Origin: Zonotrichia leucophrys gambelii
Taxonomy: Eukaryota > Chordata > Aves > Passeriformes > Passerellidae
Length of the DNA stretch: 64,000 nucleotides
Assembly (NCBI RefSeq): GCF_028769735.1
Contig: NC_088200.1
Coordinates: forward strand, 67,090,061-67,154,060
Direction of reading: 5' to 3'
Part shown: piece by piece, positions 37,581 to 50,370 of the stretch
Layout of the letters: the number at the start of each line of letters is the position of its first letter
Position numbering within the stretch: position 1 is the stretch's first letter
Made by a program: the position numbers and the translations under genes
Notes under the pieces: generated by a model
Databases searched by the model: none
What the model saw: only the letters and a program-made list of their open reading frames with translations
What the model was told of the DNA's origin: nothing

Positions 37581-38319
37581 GGATGGATGGATGGAGGGAT
37601 GGATGGATGGGTGGAAGGATGGAAGGATGGGTGGATGGATGGATGGGTGGAAGGATGGATGGATGGATGGATGATGGGTGGAAGAATGGATGGATGGATG
37701 GATGGATGGATGGATGGATGGATGGATGGATGGATGGATGAGTGGATGGATGGATGGATGGATGGATGGATGGATGGATGGGTGAAGGTGGATAGGATGG
37801 ATGGATGGATGGATGGATGGATGGATGGATGGATGGATGGAAGGATGGATGGATGGATGGATGGATGGATGGATGGATGGATGGATGGATGGATGGATGG
37901 ATGGAAGGATGGGTGGATGGATGGATGGATGGATGGATGGATGGATGGATGGATGGATGGATGGAAGGATGGATGGATGGATGGATGGATGGATGGATGG
38001 ATGGATGGATGGATGGATGGAAGGATGGATGGATGGATGGATGGATGGATGGATGGATGGATGGATGGAAGGATGGATGGATGGATGGATGGATGGATGG
38101 ATGGATGGATGGATGGATGGATGGATGGAAGGATGGGTGAGTGGATGGATGGATGGATGGATGGATGGATGGATGGATGGATGGATGGATGGATGGATGG
38201 ATGGATGGAAGGATGGATGGATGGATGGATGGATGGATGGATGGATGGATGGATGGATGGAAGGATGGATGGAAGGAAGGATGGACGGAAGGATGGACGG
38301 ATGGATGGATGGACGGATG
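37581..38319 (+). repeat. GGAT tetranucleotide array (about 185 units)
   Basis: 739 bp of GGAT/ATGG repeats lie in intron 2. The first 220 bp are degenerate (GGGT, GGAA and AGTGG variants and a break near 37780-37797). From 37800 the array is nearly pure, with GGAA variant units at 37841, 37905, 37965, 38021, 38069, 38129, 38209 and 38261. Because 4-bp units cycle through frames without stops, it produces long open frames on both strands (Gly-Trp-Met-Asp and Ile-His-Pro-Ser repeats). These are not genes. The length is likely to be highly polymorphic. Confidence 0.98.
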
Positions 38320-40038
38320 CCCGGCCTGGGGCCCGTTTGCCCTGCAGCCCCTCTGCAGGGGCACCCGCCGGAGCGATGCACGGCTCAGGGCTTGTCTCCT
38401 TGCCTTCTGCTGGGATCTGTGAGCCATGCTGCGGGTAGGGAGCTCAGACAGAAGAGCACCAGGTGGAGGCAGGTGTTTTCTGCAAAACTCAAAGGTGTAA
38501 TGATCTTGATGGAAATTATCTTCCACACGTGACTTAGTAATAATTTCTTGTTGCTGAATGCACCACTTTTTTAATGGTAAAATTTAAAAGACAGGAAAAA
38601 GTGTTTATGCAGTGTGTCTAAAACTGCAGAATACACATAGAAGCCATAATTTCAAGATGCATCTTTTACTGTCCTTTAGCAGCTTTTGATGAAATGAAGG
38701 GAGGGTTTTCCTTTGAAGGATCTGTAGGAAAGAGACCTACTTAATACACAGTACATCCAGTTTGGAAAGAAGAACATCTGAGTCAGGGCCCCTGAGAATT
38801 GAGGCTGTGGTTGCAGGCAGTTTAGCAAGTCTAAATCTGTGGCATAGACCAAGAAACTCCTACTTCTGTAGTGAATGCTGTGCTCTGTTTTTATAAGGAG
38901 TGGTATATGAAATTATTAAGGGAAAGATGTAGGACATGCTACAAGAATACTACGCCATAATTATTGGTTTTTCTTTGTACTTCTGGAATAAATTTGTATG
39001 AAAACATTTATTGTGTTACAAAACTGAAATGTGAAGAAGACAGCAATTTATTTCAAGAGATTCATTGTTATGTTAACTCGGCATATCTCCAGAGAAATTA
39101 ATTTCTTGAACATGAAACATTTTCCTGGAAGATGTACATTTGTGGCATGTGGAATAGTGTGCAGTGGAAACACTTAACCAAAATTTTCTTTGCTCAGAAA
39201 AGAAAAGCCATGGTAGGATCTTCCCAAAATAGAGACACATCATTCATTATAAACAACAAGTTAGGGAAATCAACAGTTTTACAAACTGATCTTTTTCACA
39301 GGAATTGCTCATGAACTCAGATATGCTGTTTTGGTCTTTTCCTAGCTTCATTTACATTGTACAGGCAAAGAGCATGCATTCTCATTCAATAAATAAAATT
39401 TCAAGTGTGTGCCCAGAAATATTTGCTGCATAATTTCAGTTTTAAGATTAGATTTGTCTTTAGTAAAGTAAATGTGCATGCAGGCTCCAATTTGTCACTC
39501 ATGAGGTTCTGGTTTATTTATTTTATTTTCCAAACAGACAGACATGCACACACACATGTTAATGTAAAAACCAGAGTGAATGTTCATTTAAAATAAGGAT
39601 AAAATTAAATCTTGTTCCAATTAAGCCCTTGGGCTGAGCTGTCGTAAGGCAGTTGAGAGGGACTTGTGACACGCTATGACTCCGTTTTAAAATGTCTCTC
39701 TGAAACACACTGGGATGGTTTAACTGCATTATTTGCATTAGTCAAAAAATTCATCTTTAAAAACATTGTTAAAGTAAATGAATCTTGCAGGTTTGTGAAT
39801 ACACAAGGCTTGCAAATTGTCTGCAGGATTTCTGCTCAGCCTTTGGAATTTTTTACTGAAGGCTTTGGCGAGATCTGGGAGAGAGCCCAAGCAGCGCTCA
39901 GAAGGGCACGGCGTGCAGGGGCACCGGCTGCGCTGCCCTGGAACGGCAGTGCAGGCACAGGGATCGGCGTGGCACGGCCGTGGCGGTGGTGGTGGCCGGC
40001 AGCAGGGCACTGACAGCTTTTCCCTCTCTGTCCCCCAG

Positions 40039-40346
40039 GATGCGACATGTGCGCGGATAACCGGAACGGCGAGTGCCCGATGCACGGGCCCCTGCACTCC
40101 CTGCGCCGGCTGGTGGGCACCAGCAGCGCCGCCGCCGCCGCTCCGCCGCCCGAGATCCCCGAGTGGCTGCGGGACCTGCCCCGCGAGGTGTGCCTGTGCA
40201 CCAGCACCGTGCCCGGCCTGGCCTACGGCATCTGCGCCGCGCAGCGCATCCAGCAGGGCACCTGGATCGGGCCCTTCCAGGGAATCTTGCTCCTGCCGGA
40301 GAAGGTTCAAGCAGGTGCCATCAGGAACACTCAGCACCTCTGGGAA
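40039..40346 (+). CDS. PRDM6: PRDM6 second coding exon (residues 174-276; start of PR domain)
   Basis: This exon follows a pyrimidine tract and CAG at 40036-40038 and ends at the consensus donor GTAAGT (40347). Its first two bases complete Arg174, and 102 full codons follow, so the exon ends in phase 0. A Cys/His motif, C175-x2-C178-x7-C186-x2-H189, fits the zinc knuckle reported N-terminal to the PR domain in several PRDM proteins. An alanine run and the segment [14 protein letters not shown] follow, then the start of the PR (SET-like) domain from about residue 222, including [20 protein letters not shown] and [10 protein letters not shown]. The exon ends NTQHLWE. The rest of the PR domain and the C-terminal C2H2 fingers must lie beyond 64000, so no catalytic residue can be judged here. 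The alanine run is coded by GCC repeats, which may be length-variable. Confidence 0.96.
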
Positions 40347-43300
40347 GTAAGTTATCATGTTTCCTTCCTTGTCAAATTTGATCTTTTTGAAGTAAACATG
40401 GAGTGAGATTGTATGCAGTACTAGCACCAGAACTAGCCGTGAAGATAAGCAAACAAACCCACAACTCAAATAAACCAAGTAAGCAGGTTTGAAAGTGTAG
40501 CCAGCGCAAGAAAAAGCCTTACTGTGATAAAGGTAGCCAGAAAACCAGTGGGCAGCACAGAGCTCCAATTGGTCTGCATGAGAAGAGCCGACTGTTGAAG
40601 GTGCTGTCGTGTGTAGAGTCTCGGTCAAAGAGATCTGAAGCTTTTACAACACCCAGTGCTTTCTATATTTCGAGGTACAAGAGCTGATGGAGCTCTCAGG
40701 TATGGAAATTATGGAGCTCTCAGAGCTCTCAGGAGCACCAGCTGTATTATGCTAGAGCAGTGCATGTGGGTTGAGATGGAGTGCTGCACCTCTGCTGTGG
40801 CCCTCAGCCAGTCCAGGTAAAGCTACTGAAATAAGCCCAGGATCCTACTCCTCAGTCTGACCCTTTGCAGTGTGACAGAGTTCGTTCTTGCTCAGTTTAG
40901 TTCAGCTCTGGTCCTGTACCTACTGTGCCTTCACCAAAGGAAGTTTCCAGTGCTTTATGAAAGCCACTTTCAGATATCTCAAAGCCATTGGTTTTTCTTT
41001 TTTAAATATTTGTTACTGTCTTAGAGAGTGACAGGTATCACTCAGGAAAAACCTATAATCTCTGTGTGTCTGAAAGAGCCTACTCTCTTCCTAGTCTTCT
41101 GCCATTAATTTCTTTGATTTGTACTGGAAGGTATAATTTTTTATTTCTGCTTAGTCCTCTGTAGCTGCAATCTCTGCTTGCCTCAAAACTAACTGCAACA
41201 GTCAGTAGAGACTGGCCCATAGATCTGTGGTATTTGCTCATCCACACCAGATCTAAATCTTCAGAATATAAGGAATCCATGAAGATGCAGTGTTTTTGCT
41301 GTCTTCAGCGTGTGTACAGGGAAAGTGAATAGATCTTTGAAAGATATTTGGGGGTATGGAAGGGTTGGAGCTCCTATGCTTTTCCTGCATGTAAATAAAT
41401 AATAAACAACACACCAGGGTCTTTGTCTCAAGGTATTTATCCAAAAACATCATTATGGCAAGAAGATTTTCACATTGAAGAGATCATAACACACCTGAAT
41501 GTGATCAGTAGAACTGGATGAATTGCAGTGACTGGGAATTTTGCTGCTGCCTCCAGTAGAGATGGAATTTCTCTTGTACAGCAGATATTGATAATTTGGA
41601 TTTTAACCTGTTCGTATCGAAGCCCAGTAATTATAATGGCTGTATTTTGGGGTATTTATTAATCACATATTTTTTATAGACCACTTTATAATGATGTTGG
41701 AATTCAAATTGTGAAGAAGGGTATTGTGATTTAGACAATTCCAATTAACAGAATATATAATAGTGAAATGAGATTGTCAGATCCACATATTACAATAAGT
41801 ACTGAAATTTAGATAAATTGAGGCAGATAATTTTTCCATAAATATTCACAGCATGAGTTTAATTTTTAAAAACATATGAATTAGTTTTATGCACGTAAAC
41901 TTGCAAATACTGACAATACCTTTTTAAATAAGCAAGATTTTTATCATATTTCAGGTTATCTTAAAAATGGGTTTGAAGCAATGAAAGAAGCTAGGGCTTT
42001 AAAAAAAATTAAAAACAAAACCAAGAAAGATACTAAGGAAAAAAGACCTACCAGTACTATTGTGTGTACCAGATTCAGGCTGTAAGTGCTTGTCGGCTGA
42101 GTTTTTGTGTGGGATTACCCTTGTGCTCTTAACACACAACACAGATTTCCTGTTGGATAGCAAAAAGAATGCATGTATTTTAATAGAATTATCTTAAAAA
42201 TAAGAATTCAATTTGATTTAATAATAACATGTTGCTCATGGTCTTGAATTATTTCTGTTAATGACAAAAACTGTTATCAAAGAAACACATACTCTAAGCT
42301 CTAGCCAAAATTTTGCTGTTTCTCATTTGTTTTGTCTTTCAATTTGGCATACTTTATCTGTCAGAAGACCAATGTTTAATAAAAAAAATGTATTAAAAGA
42401 AAGTAATCAGAAAGTCTAATTTTACAGAATCTGATCTATGAAAATACATAAAAGCAAATGGCAGTATATATCTAAATAGTCTGTATTCATTTAGTCTGCA
42501 TGGTGTAGGAGTGTGGATTAAATCACTATGAATGATAAATAAATATTTCATCATAGTCCCTTTATAAAATTGTGGCCTTAGTCCATTCTCTTTCACTAAT
42601 ATTTCCCACACAGCTGCAAATGCAGATCTGTCTACAGATCAGCTGTTCAGCATTAGGTCTTGATAGACCTTATGGAGTGAATTTCACATTTTTAGTATCA
42701 GAAATTGCATTTTATTATTTTGCCCTCGGAACTGTAAAGTTGATAGATATTTGTTTTAGTTTACAGTTCTTTGTGTACACCAGGCAAACAGAAGGGCAAT
42801 TGCGAACACTTTTAAGCATAGTTACGGCTTTGGTTGCTTTTTTCTTTGTGCTCTTTGTTGTGGGAAACATCAGAAGCACTGCATTTGATGTACAGTTCAG
42901 TGCCATGGAAATATGCTTCAGACTGTGTGCACAAGTGCTCCCACCACGCGCTCGGTGTTTGCTTTGTGTGCAATGTGTGGAGCGCAGCGGCTCAGAGCGA
43001 GTTACACCCCGCTCCACTGCAGCCCCGACACCTATGGGTGCTCATGGGAAACTGGAGAGCTCTCTCACAATCAGCCAAGACAATTTTTTGTAACTTACAG
43101 AAAGATCAGTCTTTCAGAAAGCCAAAAATATTAGTCATTTCAGTTGTACTGCCTTTCTTTTCCCTCGCTTTGGCCCACTTCTATAACCAGAGTTTGCTTG
43201 TATTTTAAAAAAATACAATAAACTCTGATTTGTTTAAAACAAAAACAGGACTGGGTGTATTAAATAAACATTCTCTTTGGTAATACAGGCGTTTATTCCA

Positions 43301-44020
43301 GCAGTGCTTCATAATGTTTCTGATTCCTTTTTTTTTCTATTTTGAAGTAGTGAGAATAATCCTTTTGTTATTGCAAAGAAACAGAGATTTTCTTAGCAAT
43401 TAGGTCTTACTGATGAGAATGAGATAATTTTCCGCTAATGTGTTTTCTAATAAAGAAGTGGAAAGGCACGCTTGATTCCAACATATATGAAAACATTATC
43501 TCAATTATTAATGTGTCCTTACTCCCTGAAGATAAATTAATCTAGTTGCTCATGGTTTCCCCTTTCTGTTTAACATCAAAATTTAATAAGAGTAGACTTA
43601 AGGAATGTATACGATATACACTTAAATTCTATTAGAATAAAACACTGAGGTTTAAACATGCATACATTTTAGTAGTCAAAATTTTTCAGGCTCCCAACTT
43701 TCAACTGTGAATTCTGGAAACAGCTAATTTGTAAATGGTATTTTCCCCTGCAAATGCAGCTTAGATGAAAAAATTTTACTGACAGACATATCAAAGGATA
43801 CAGTCTTATCGTTTCCTGTTCTTCATGCGGCTGATAAAGAGTTTGCTGTATCTTTTTTTTTTCTTTCATGTGTGGTCAAATAGCTATTTTTTTTCTTGCA
43901 ACAGCCTAAAAATATCAAATATATGATTTTACTTCATTTTGACTTTACTTGACTGAAATTTAGCGTTTTTGGAAGTAATTTTTTTATTATATGTGACTTC
44001 TTTTTACATGGATGAGAAAA

Positions 44021-44074
44021 ATTATATGTGTATATATATATAGATATATATAAATATATATATATATATGTATC
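44021..44074 (+). repeat. AT/TATA dinucleotide tract
   Basis: Alternating TA with occasional G interruptions in PRDM6 intron 3. It can extrude as a cruciform and is probably polymorphic. Confidence 0.9.
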
Positions 44075-47000
44075 AGGGTGTTCATTAGTAAACACAAATT
44101 GCTAAATCTGTGTAGCTGATTTTCCCCATTAAAAATTCCCCCTGTCCCCCTGCTTCCTTCCCCCCACCAAATTAACTGGCACAAGAAAGTGTGCATGTCA
44201 TCTTAATAAAGTACCACATGGGTATTTTCTGCCCTTCTTGTCTTTTGCTTCAACTGAAGCAAAAGAAAACATTGCCTTTGCCTTCTGCTGGACCAAGAAC
44301 AGGCTTTTTGCTGGGATGCACTCTGGCCAGGGCCCATGCAGCAATACTGGACATTTTGGAACAAATTAATATGCACAGAGAATCCTTGTGCTTGAAATGA
44401 AGCACTCATTGCATCTATGGTGATAGATTCTTATCCAGATTCTCAAGGCTGCAGTTTTGGACTAAATTTGCTGTTACAGAAAAGCACTGGGGGATAGAAT
44501 TATGTGCATGCTGTCGTTCTATTAAAGTAAAAATTATGTTTCTCAGCAATTCGTCATCTAATATTCCAGCCTGCTTGTCAGCTCTGTTTTAAATTTGTCA
44601 TGTGCATGAAATTCAAGTAATTTTGTCTTGAAAAACCTCCTTAGTTACTTTCCTATTGTGTCTTAACTTATTCAGAGTAACAGCTGGTGCCATTCTGTTA
44701 TTTTTTTGTTTTGCCCTTTCTGAGGATTTTGTGTGATGTAGCACCCTTGCATTTATTTTCCATTGAAAAAGACCAATAATTTTTATTTTTACATGGATTT
44801 CAAATTCCCGTGCTGTGGGAAAATACCACTAATGTTGTGGTCAGCAACTTGCTAAACTGTAAGTGCAGTAAGAAGACTCATTTTTGTACCTCAGAAGAAA
44901 ATTGTGCTAAGCATCTACAAAGCAGCCTTCTATCATTGGTATTTCTGGATCATCTACTAACACATTTTCCCAGATAACTTCTATAAGTTACAAACTCCTT
45001 TCTTAAGGTCCATAAAAAGTTAGTGAGATCACAAGTGTGGAAGGTATTTTATATTTAATAATTTTAGTTCTTAGAAGAGCTAAACAAAACCCTGATGTTT
45101 CTTTTAGAAGACCTGTGACTTTTATAAGACTTTCTTATGCATTATTTTAATGTATCTCCATGGTTTTGGTATGTTCTTTCTGTCTACAGAAAGTATGTAT
45201 AGTATGCCTAAGCACATGAGCTACAAAATTAATCTAATTTGGCGTGGGGACAGATTCTCTTCCTATTGAACAAAGTGAAGTTTGGAATACACTTTGGTGT
45301 TTGGAGTTGGATACAGCCCCAGAATTTAAAGAGTGTTACTGAAAACAGGAATTCTGAGGACTGCATGGAACATGCACATGTCTGGACACACACTATTCCC
45401 AGAAAAAAAATATTTTCTAAATAGCTAGATCATGCAGGGACTATCTGTTTTTCCATGGCACATAATCTCACCTTGGAGATTTCATTATGTAATATGCAAA
45501 AATACTGAAGTGGAACACAAATAAACACAAAAGCTCAGTTCTGTCCTTATTTGACCACTACCTTTCTGCATTGCTGACTGGGCACCAGTGTAATGGAAAC
45601 ATTAGACCTTTTAATTTAATTAATTATAAAAGTGATTTCCACTGTTGTATGAGACTAGTTTGTAAGGCTTGAAATTACAATTAATTTATGATACTATTAA
45701 GAGGTAATTATTTCGACTGACTTTTGATTCAAAATTGGTAAATAAAGGCAATAGTTTAATGACCTATACAAGTGTCCAAAATGTGTTGTGAGCCTGATGT
45801 CAATAATGTATTTATTATAGATTTGACTAAGTGAAACAGTGAAATGTGCTTTTCCAGGTGGTGGTGACACTCACTATTCTGCAGAACTGCCTCAATCACT
45901 GCTCCACACACTTTGGTCCCCCAGATTCTGTGGCATCAAATGCGCGTAGACATTTAAGTGCAGACTTCTGAGTAAACCCTTAACATAAAAGCTGGAAAAT
46001 TCAGCCCAGGCTATACCTTCCCTCTACGCACTTGGCACCTTTTCCAGATAAGTTACAGAATTCCATTATCCAAATTGTTACACATGTGTGACAGAGGTTG
46101 ACCTTTAGTCATGTCAATCCTTTTTGCCTAGGCCTGGGGCTCCAGCCTAATGGCTCAAAGCCTGATTTACTCACTGTAATAGGGGCAGGAGGTCGAGCAA
46201 TTGTCAGCTCTCCTGCTCATACTCGTCTCGGAGCCTGGTTGAAGGCTGTTAACACAAAGCTTTTCAAAGTGAATTTACAACCACCACCACTGACATAGGC
46301 CAATCAGTACACCATAAATGTCAGGTTAGTGAGATTGAGCAGTAAGTAAAGCACTGCCAGCCCACTATTGGCTGAAATCAATTGCTTAAGGTTTAACTGA
46401 GAATAGCAATGCATGTACAACTAAGTCTGCAGAGCCAGATTCAGGGTGGAGAGTGAGTTGGAGGGTGGTTTAGGTAGAATTACCCACCAGCAACAGCCAT
46501 GGCATTATGTCCTACATTTGTCCTCCTTCTGTTTGAACAATGCCTGCCCTGACAGATTCTGTGGCCAAAAAGTTCTTAGATCAGCCTTTTAGTTATAGAA
46601 ATAAGATTATTCTGTTATTTTACCTATGGGAAAAAAAAGTGTGTGGGGTAGAACAGTGGAAAGGATGCTAGGAATATTTTTATTTTTTTATTACTTATTT
46701 CAGTAATACTCAGCTGTTTTTACTCCTCAGCTCCTAGAAGGTTTTTTCATAAGGAAACTGTGGCCTTTTTTCCATTGGCTTGTAACTGGAAACTATCACA
46801 GTTTTCACTAATGAGTGATTATGTACCTGATGGTCTGAATATCCATGAGATGTAGTTACCCTCAAGACTGAATGTTTTTATCATTTTGTGTAGTGACAGC
46901 TTGGACAACAATTCATTTGGCTTTGAAAGCATCAGCATTAAAATGTAGAAATCCATTAAAATGCTGTATGCCAGGATTTATAAATTAGGCAATTTCCTTG

Positions 47001-48846
47001 ATTATTGCAATCATTTACAAAATTGATTGTCCCAGTGTGGTATAGGCAGATTTCAGCAATGATCGTTGACAACAGGCACATCCTCTAATACCTATACTCA
47101 TTGTTCTTTAAAAGAAAAGCTACTCTACTGTGAGGTTATTCTCCATCTCAAGGTCAATTATGCATTGAAAAAGTCTACTAATGTAGAAGATCACACATCT
47201 TTAAAGTAGAACCACATCAGCTATTTATAGCCTGTAACAATAGCCGGAATACTTATTTTTCCTTCTGTTTGTAATTTGTTTGTTAACAGCCAAGGCATTC
47301 ACTTGAATCTGTAGCGCATATACTTTTTGTGATCTGTTATTGAAAGGTAAATAATTTTGGCAAATTGCAGCTGTAAATATTTATTTGATTGAAGATTTAA
47401 AAGTCGATAGTGTGTTTTATTTGTTGCATCTTAAAGTTCTAATTTACAAATAGATATGGAGTACAGTAACTTGATGTGGGTCAATTACTTCTGCAAGACA
47501 CAATCAAGAAATGATGTCACAAAGCAAATATGCTCTAGAAGTTTTCCTATATTAGAACAAGTACAATAAAGCCACAAAATGCTAGCTACCAACCACAAAA
47601 CCACAGTGCTTTCTACTTGCATGGACATAAGCAATGTTCATGTTAAAAACTCTAAAATGCAGGTGCTTTCAGGAGGCTCTTTTTGCAAACTGTACACAAG
47701 ATCCAGTCGTAGCTGGCAAAAAGCTGTTTTGTATCATATGCATATCAAGACTGATATCCTGCAGTAGTTAATCAGTCCTTGCCTGGACAAGATAGCCATT
47801 GATGTCACTGTGAGCTTTGATTTAAGGAGGTCTTCAGGCATGACTGAATAACTCAGTACCAGTGTAATCACAATTTCTAAATCTTTTTTATTTTTAAGAT
47901 AGGTGAGTAGCTTTTTCAGATTGGCAGAACCACCTGAATATTTTGTGCTGGTGTCTACAAACAACAGCATTGCAGTAAATGTAAAGGGACCTTTGTGTAA
48001 ATGTATTCATTTGACATAACAACAATATTTTGCTGTGAAAAAGTGAGGTTTGCACTGCCAGGGGCTGTGTAGCAGTGCATTGTGTTTAGTTAGATGAATA
48101 TTAGAATCAAAGAAAAACATTTTTTCCTGTATCTTGTGAAAAATGTGTAGCTCATAAATTTGTTGCTTGTGCTACACTGCATATTAGTTGCCTGGATTTA
48201 GCAAGATGTACATAAACAATTCTGTATTTTATCAGTAATTCAACCTGATACTTTTGGTGTGAAGACCAACTGGTGTATAAGAAAGCAAATTTATTGACCT
48301 GAGGGTATTTCTGAAGATGTTTTGATTTCATTTGCAGAACCACAAAGTAGAGAAAAGTGGCTTTATCACAACTACCAGTTCCTGTGAAATAGAGGCCAGT
48401 GGGAGGCTCTGTTTTTCATATTGTTCACCTGTAATGGAGCCCTGGATTTTCATTTAGGCATTTTCATTTTTTAGGCAAATAGAATAGTGGTCAGTGTTAC
48501 AGTCCTAAACTAGTAATCCTGCATTAACTGAAGTGTCATCTAAAATGCATATGAAGTTAGCAAATCTAAGGTTCACTGTTTTCACCTAGACTAAACTTCT
48601 AGTTCTATAAAGATCACTATTTTTGTCTTTTAAACTATTTCATATATACTTATTGCTTTTGCCACATCAGCATTCACTGTGGAAAGCAGGGTATTAGTTT
48701 TTATCAATCTATGGAAGGAATTTTATATTAGTATGGCTGACTGACAACATTTTAAGACCACAATTTTGCAAAAAGAGCTCACCATTTCAGTAAAAGTAAT
48801 TTTTAAGGAAGTAATTTTAAATTCTTAAAAATTAGAATTTTGATTC

Positions 48847-48881
48847 TAAAAATAGAATCTCTTTTCTAGATTCTATTTTTA
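48847..48881. repeat. Perfect 14-bp inverted repeat, 7-nt loop
   Basis: TAAAAATAGAATCT at 48847-48860 is the exact reverse complement of 48868-48881, separated by CTTTTCT. A smaller TAGAA/TTCTA inverted repeat lies just to the left. Confidence 0.9.
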
Positions 48882-48949
48882 TTATCTATTTCTGTTTCTG
48901 TTTCTCTATTTCAATTCCTGTTTCTATTCTTATTCCTATTTCTATTTTA
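48868..48949 (+). repeat. Degenerate TTTCTA/TTTCTG hexamer tract
   Basis: Pyrimidine-rich repeats of TTTCTA, TTTCTG and TATTCC type. Its left edge overlaps a perfect inverted repeat at 48847-48881. Confidence 0.8.
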
Positions 48950-50089
48950 AGCTGTCTCGAATGGTCTCTCCATTTCCACTGCTCCAGTAAAAGGAGATGA
49001 AAGAGATACTCAATTACTTTGACAAAAGTGCGGAGAACTCAGAACAGGATTTTTTTGTATAATCAGTTTCTAATAAAGCACGACTTAATTTCCAATTAGA
49101 GAGGTGAAGAGAGAGTTGTAGATTTTAGCCTGGGTTTGTGTTGATTCATTTTATTGTGACCAGCAATATTTCAGTGACAGCTGCAGTAACAAAGCGACAT
49201 TTTTCTGCCACTGAAAAAATAGTCTTTCAGAGCAAATAATATGACATATTGCATTTGATGAAAAAAAAAACCCAAAATACCATTTAGAAAAACGATTTTC
49301 ATCCATGACATAAGGCCATGGCAGGAAGACTGGTAGGATTCTGAGATGGCAGACATTCAGAAAGTTCAGGAAGAGATAGGAACATTTAATGAACATAAAC
49401 ATGTTTCTTTTCAACTGATGCAAAAGTATCATCACAATACTTGCACAAAACATAGATTCCTGCAAAAAGGGTTGATTTAAATAAAGGTGTGGTTTTCATC
49501 CAGAAGTGCAAATTGCAGATTAGTTTGAGCAGTTCTAATAGAAATGCACAAAAAGTTACACAGAAACAGAACAGAAATTTCACTTGAAGGTGTTGTAATC
49601 CTTTGGGGCAGTTATTGAAGTGTACCAAGCTGAGACTTCAGCTGTGTTTTCAGCAGAGTTCTTCTTTCTATGGACCCAGACCTGTGCATTGTTTGGTACA
49701 CACCCTGACTCTGGCATTTTTCTTCCTGATAACTTTAGGTCTTCTTTCTGTGTCGGGACCAAAGCTTTTCACCCAGGTGAATCTCTTCTGTTCATGGATC
49801 AACATTGTAGAGTTTAATTTGCTGCATATCTTTCAGCATGTTTAAAAACCAGAGTTTAGAAAGTTGTTTCTGCTAAAATTTTATCAAAAAGATAAGGAAA
49901 ATGAAGATGAACACTGGCATTTCCTTAGACTGCATATTAAACATGAAAATGTATAGGAAAAAGATGGGTCCCAAATAGGTGATTAAATCTTCTCATCTGC
50001 GTTGCTTCGTCCGAGTTCCATTCTCTATTCTGATCAAACCTGGATCACACTCAGGTTACTTGGAATGAAAGGCTGTATTTTAGGAACAT

Positions 50090-50370
50090 TAACTGTTCTG
50101 CTTGTTTCTCCTGGGTGGTGCTGACGTGGCCCCAGTCTCCCCATGAGTTTTGGGCATGGGGACCCTTGGGCAGCAGCCCCAGCCTGGGCTCAGGGGTGTC
50201 CCAGCCCAGGCCGTGGCAGAGCCTGCCTTAGAGGGAGCCATGAGCTGAGCCTGGGTGGGCTCAGACTGCAGCTCTGGCCGAGTGCTGTGTGACCTCGGGG
50301 TCTGCCATTCCCAACAAAAGATGGCCCAAGGTCAGGCTGGGGTCTGTAGCCTCCCTTTCCTCCAAAGTCC
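50090..50370. other. Isolated GC-rich segment in intron 3
   Basis: About 280 bp of GC-rich sequence with CAG/CTG-containing text and few CpGs. Possibly an old LTR or other repeat; no coding content is recognised. Confidence 0.35.

Larger units (their letters stand above)
30359..40038 (+). other. PRDM6: PRDM6 intron 2
   Basis: A 9,680-bp phase-1 intron lies between the two coding exons. Its donor, GTACGT, is preceded by C rather than G, so it is weaker than the other donors here. The intron holds an internal CpG island with a TATA box, a likely conserved regulatory block, a long hairpin, a CR1 fragment and the GGAT array, each listed separately. The stretches 30620-31850 and 38330-40000 are otherwise ordinary AT-rich sequence with short poly-T and poly-G runs. 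Confidence 0.93.

Noticed and set aside
37446..38526. Long open frames (over 300 codons) on both strands rich in Gly-Trp-Met-Asp or Ile-His-Pro-Ser repeats
   Set aside because: Direct consequence of a GGAT tetranucleotide array that contains no stop codon in any frame. Not a protein gene.
42572..43208. 173- and 124-codon + strand frames with hydrophobic segments and a Cys-rich end
   Set aside because: Considered as a possible PRDM6 exon because of a Cys-containing stretch and GC-rich patch at 42940-43060, but it does not match the PR domain or a C2H2 finger pattern and lacks suitable splice phase.
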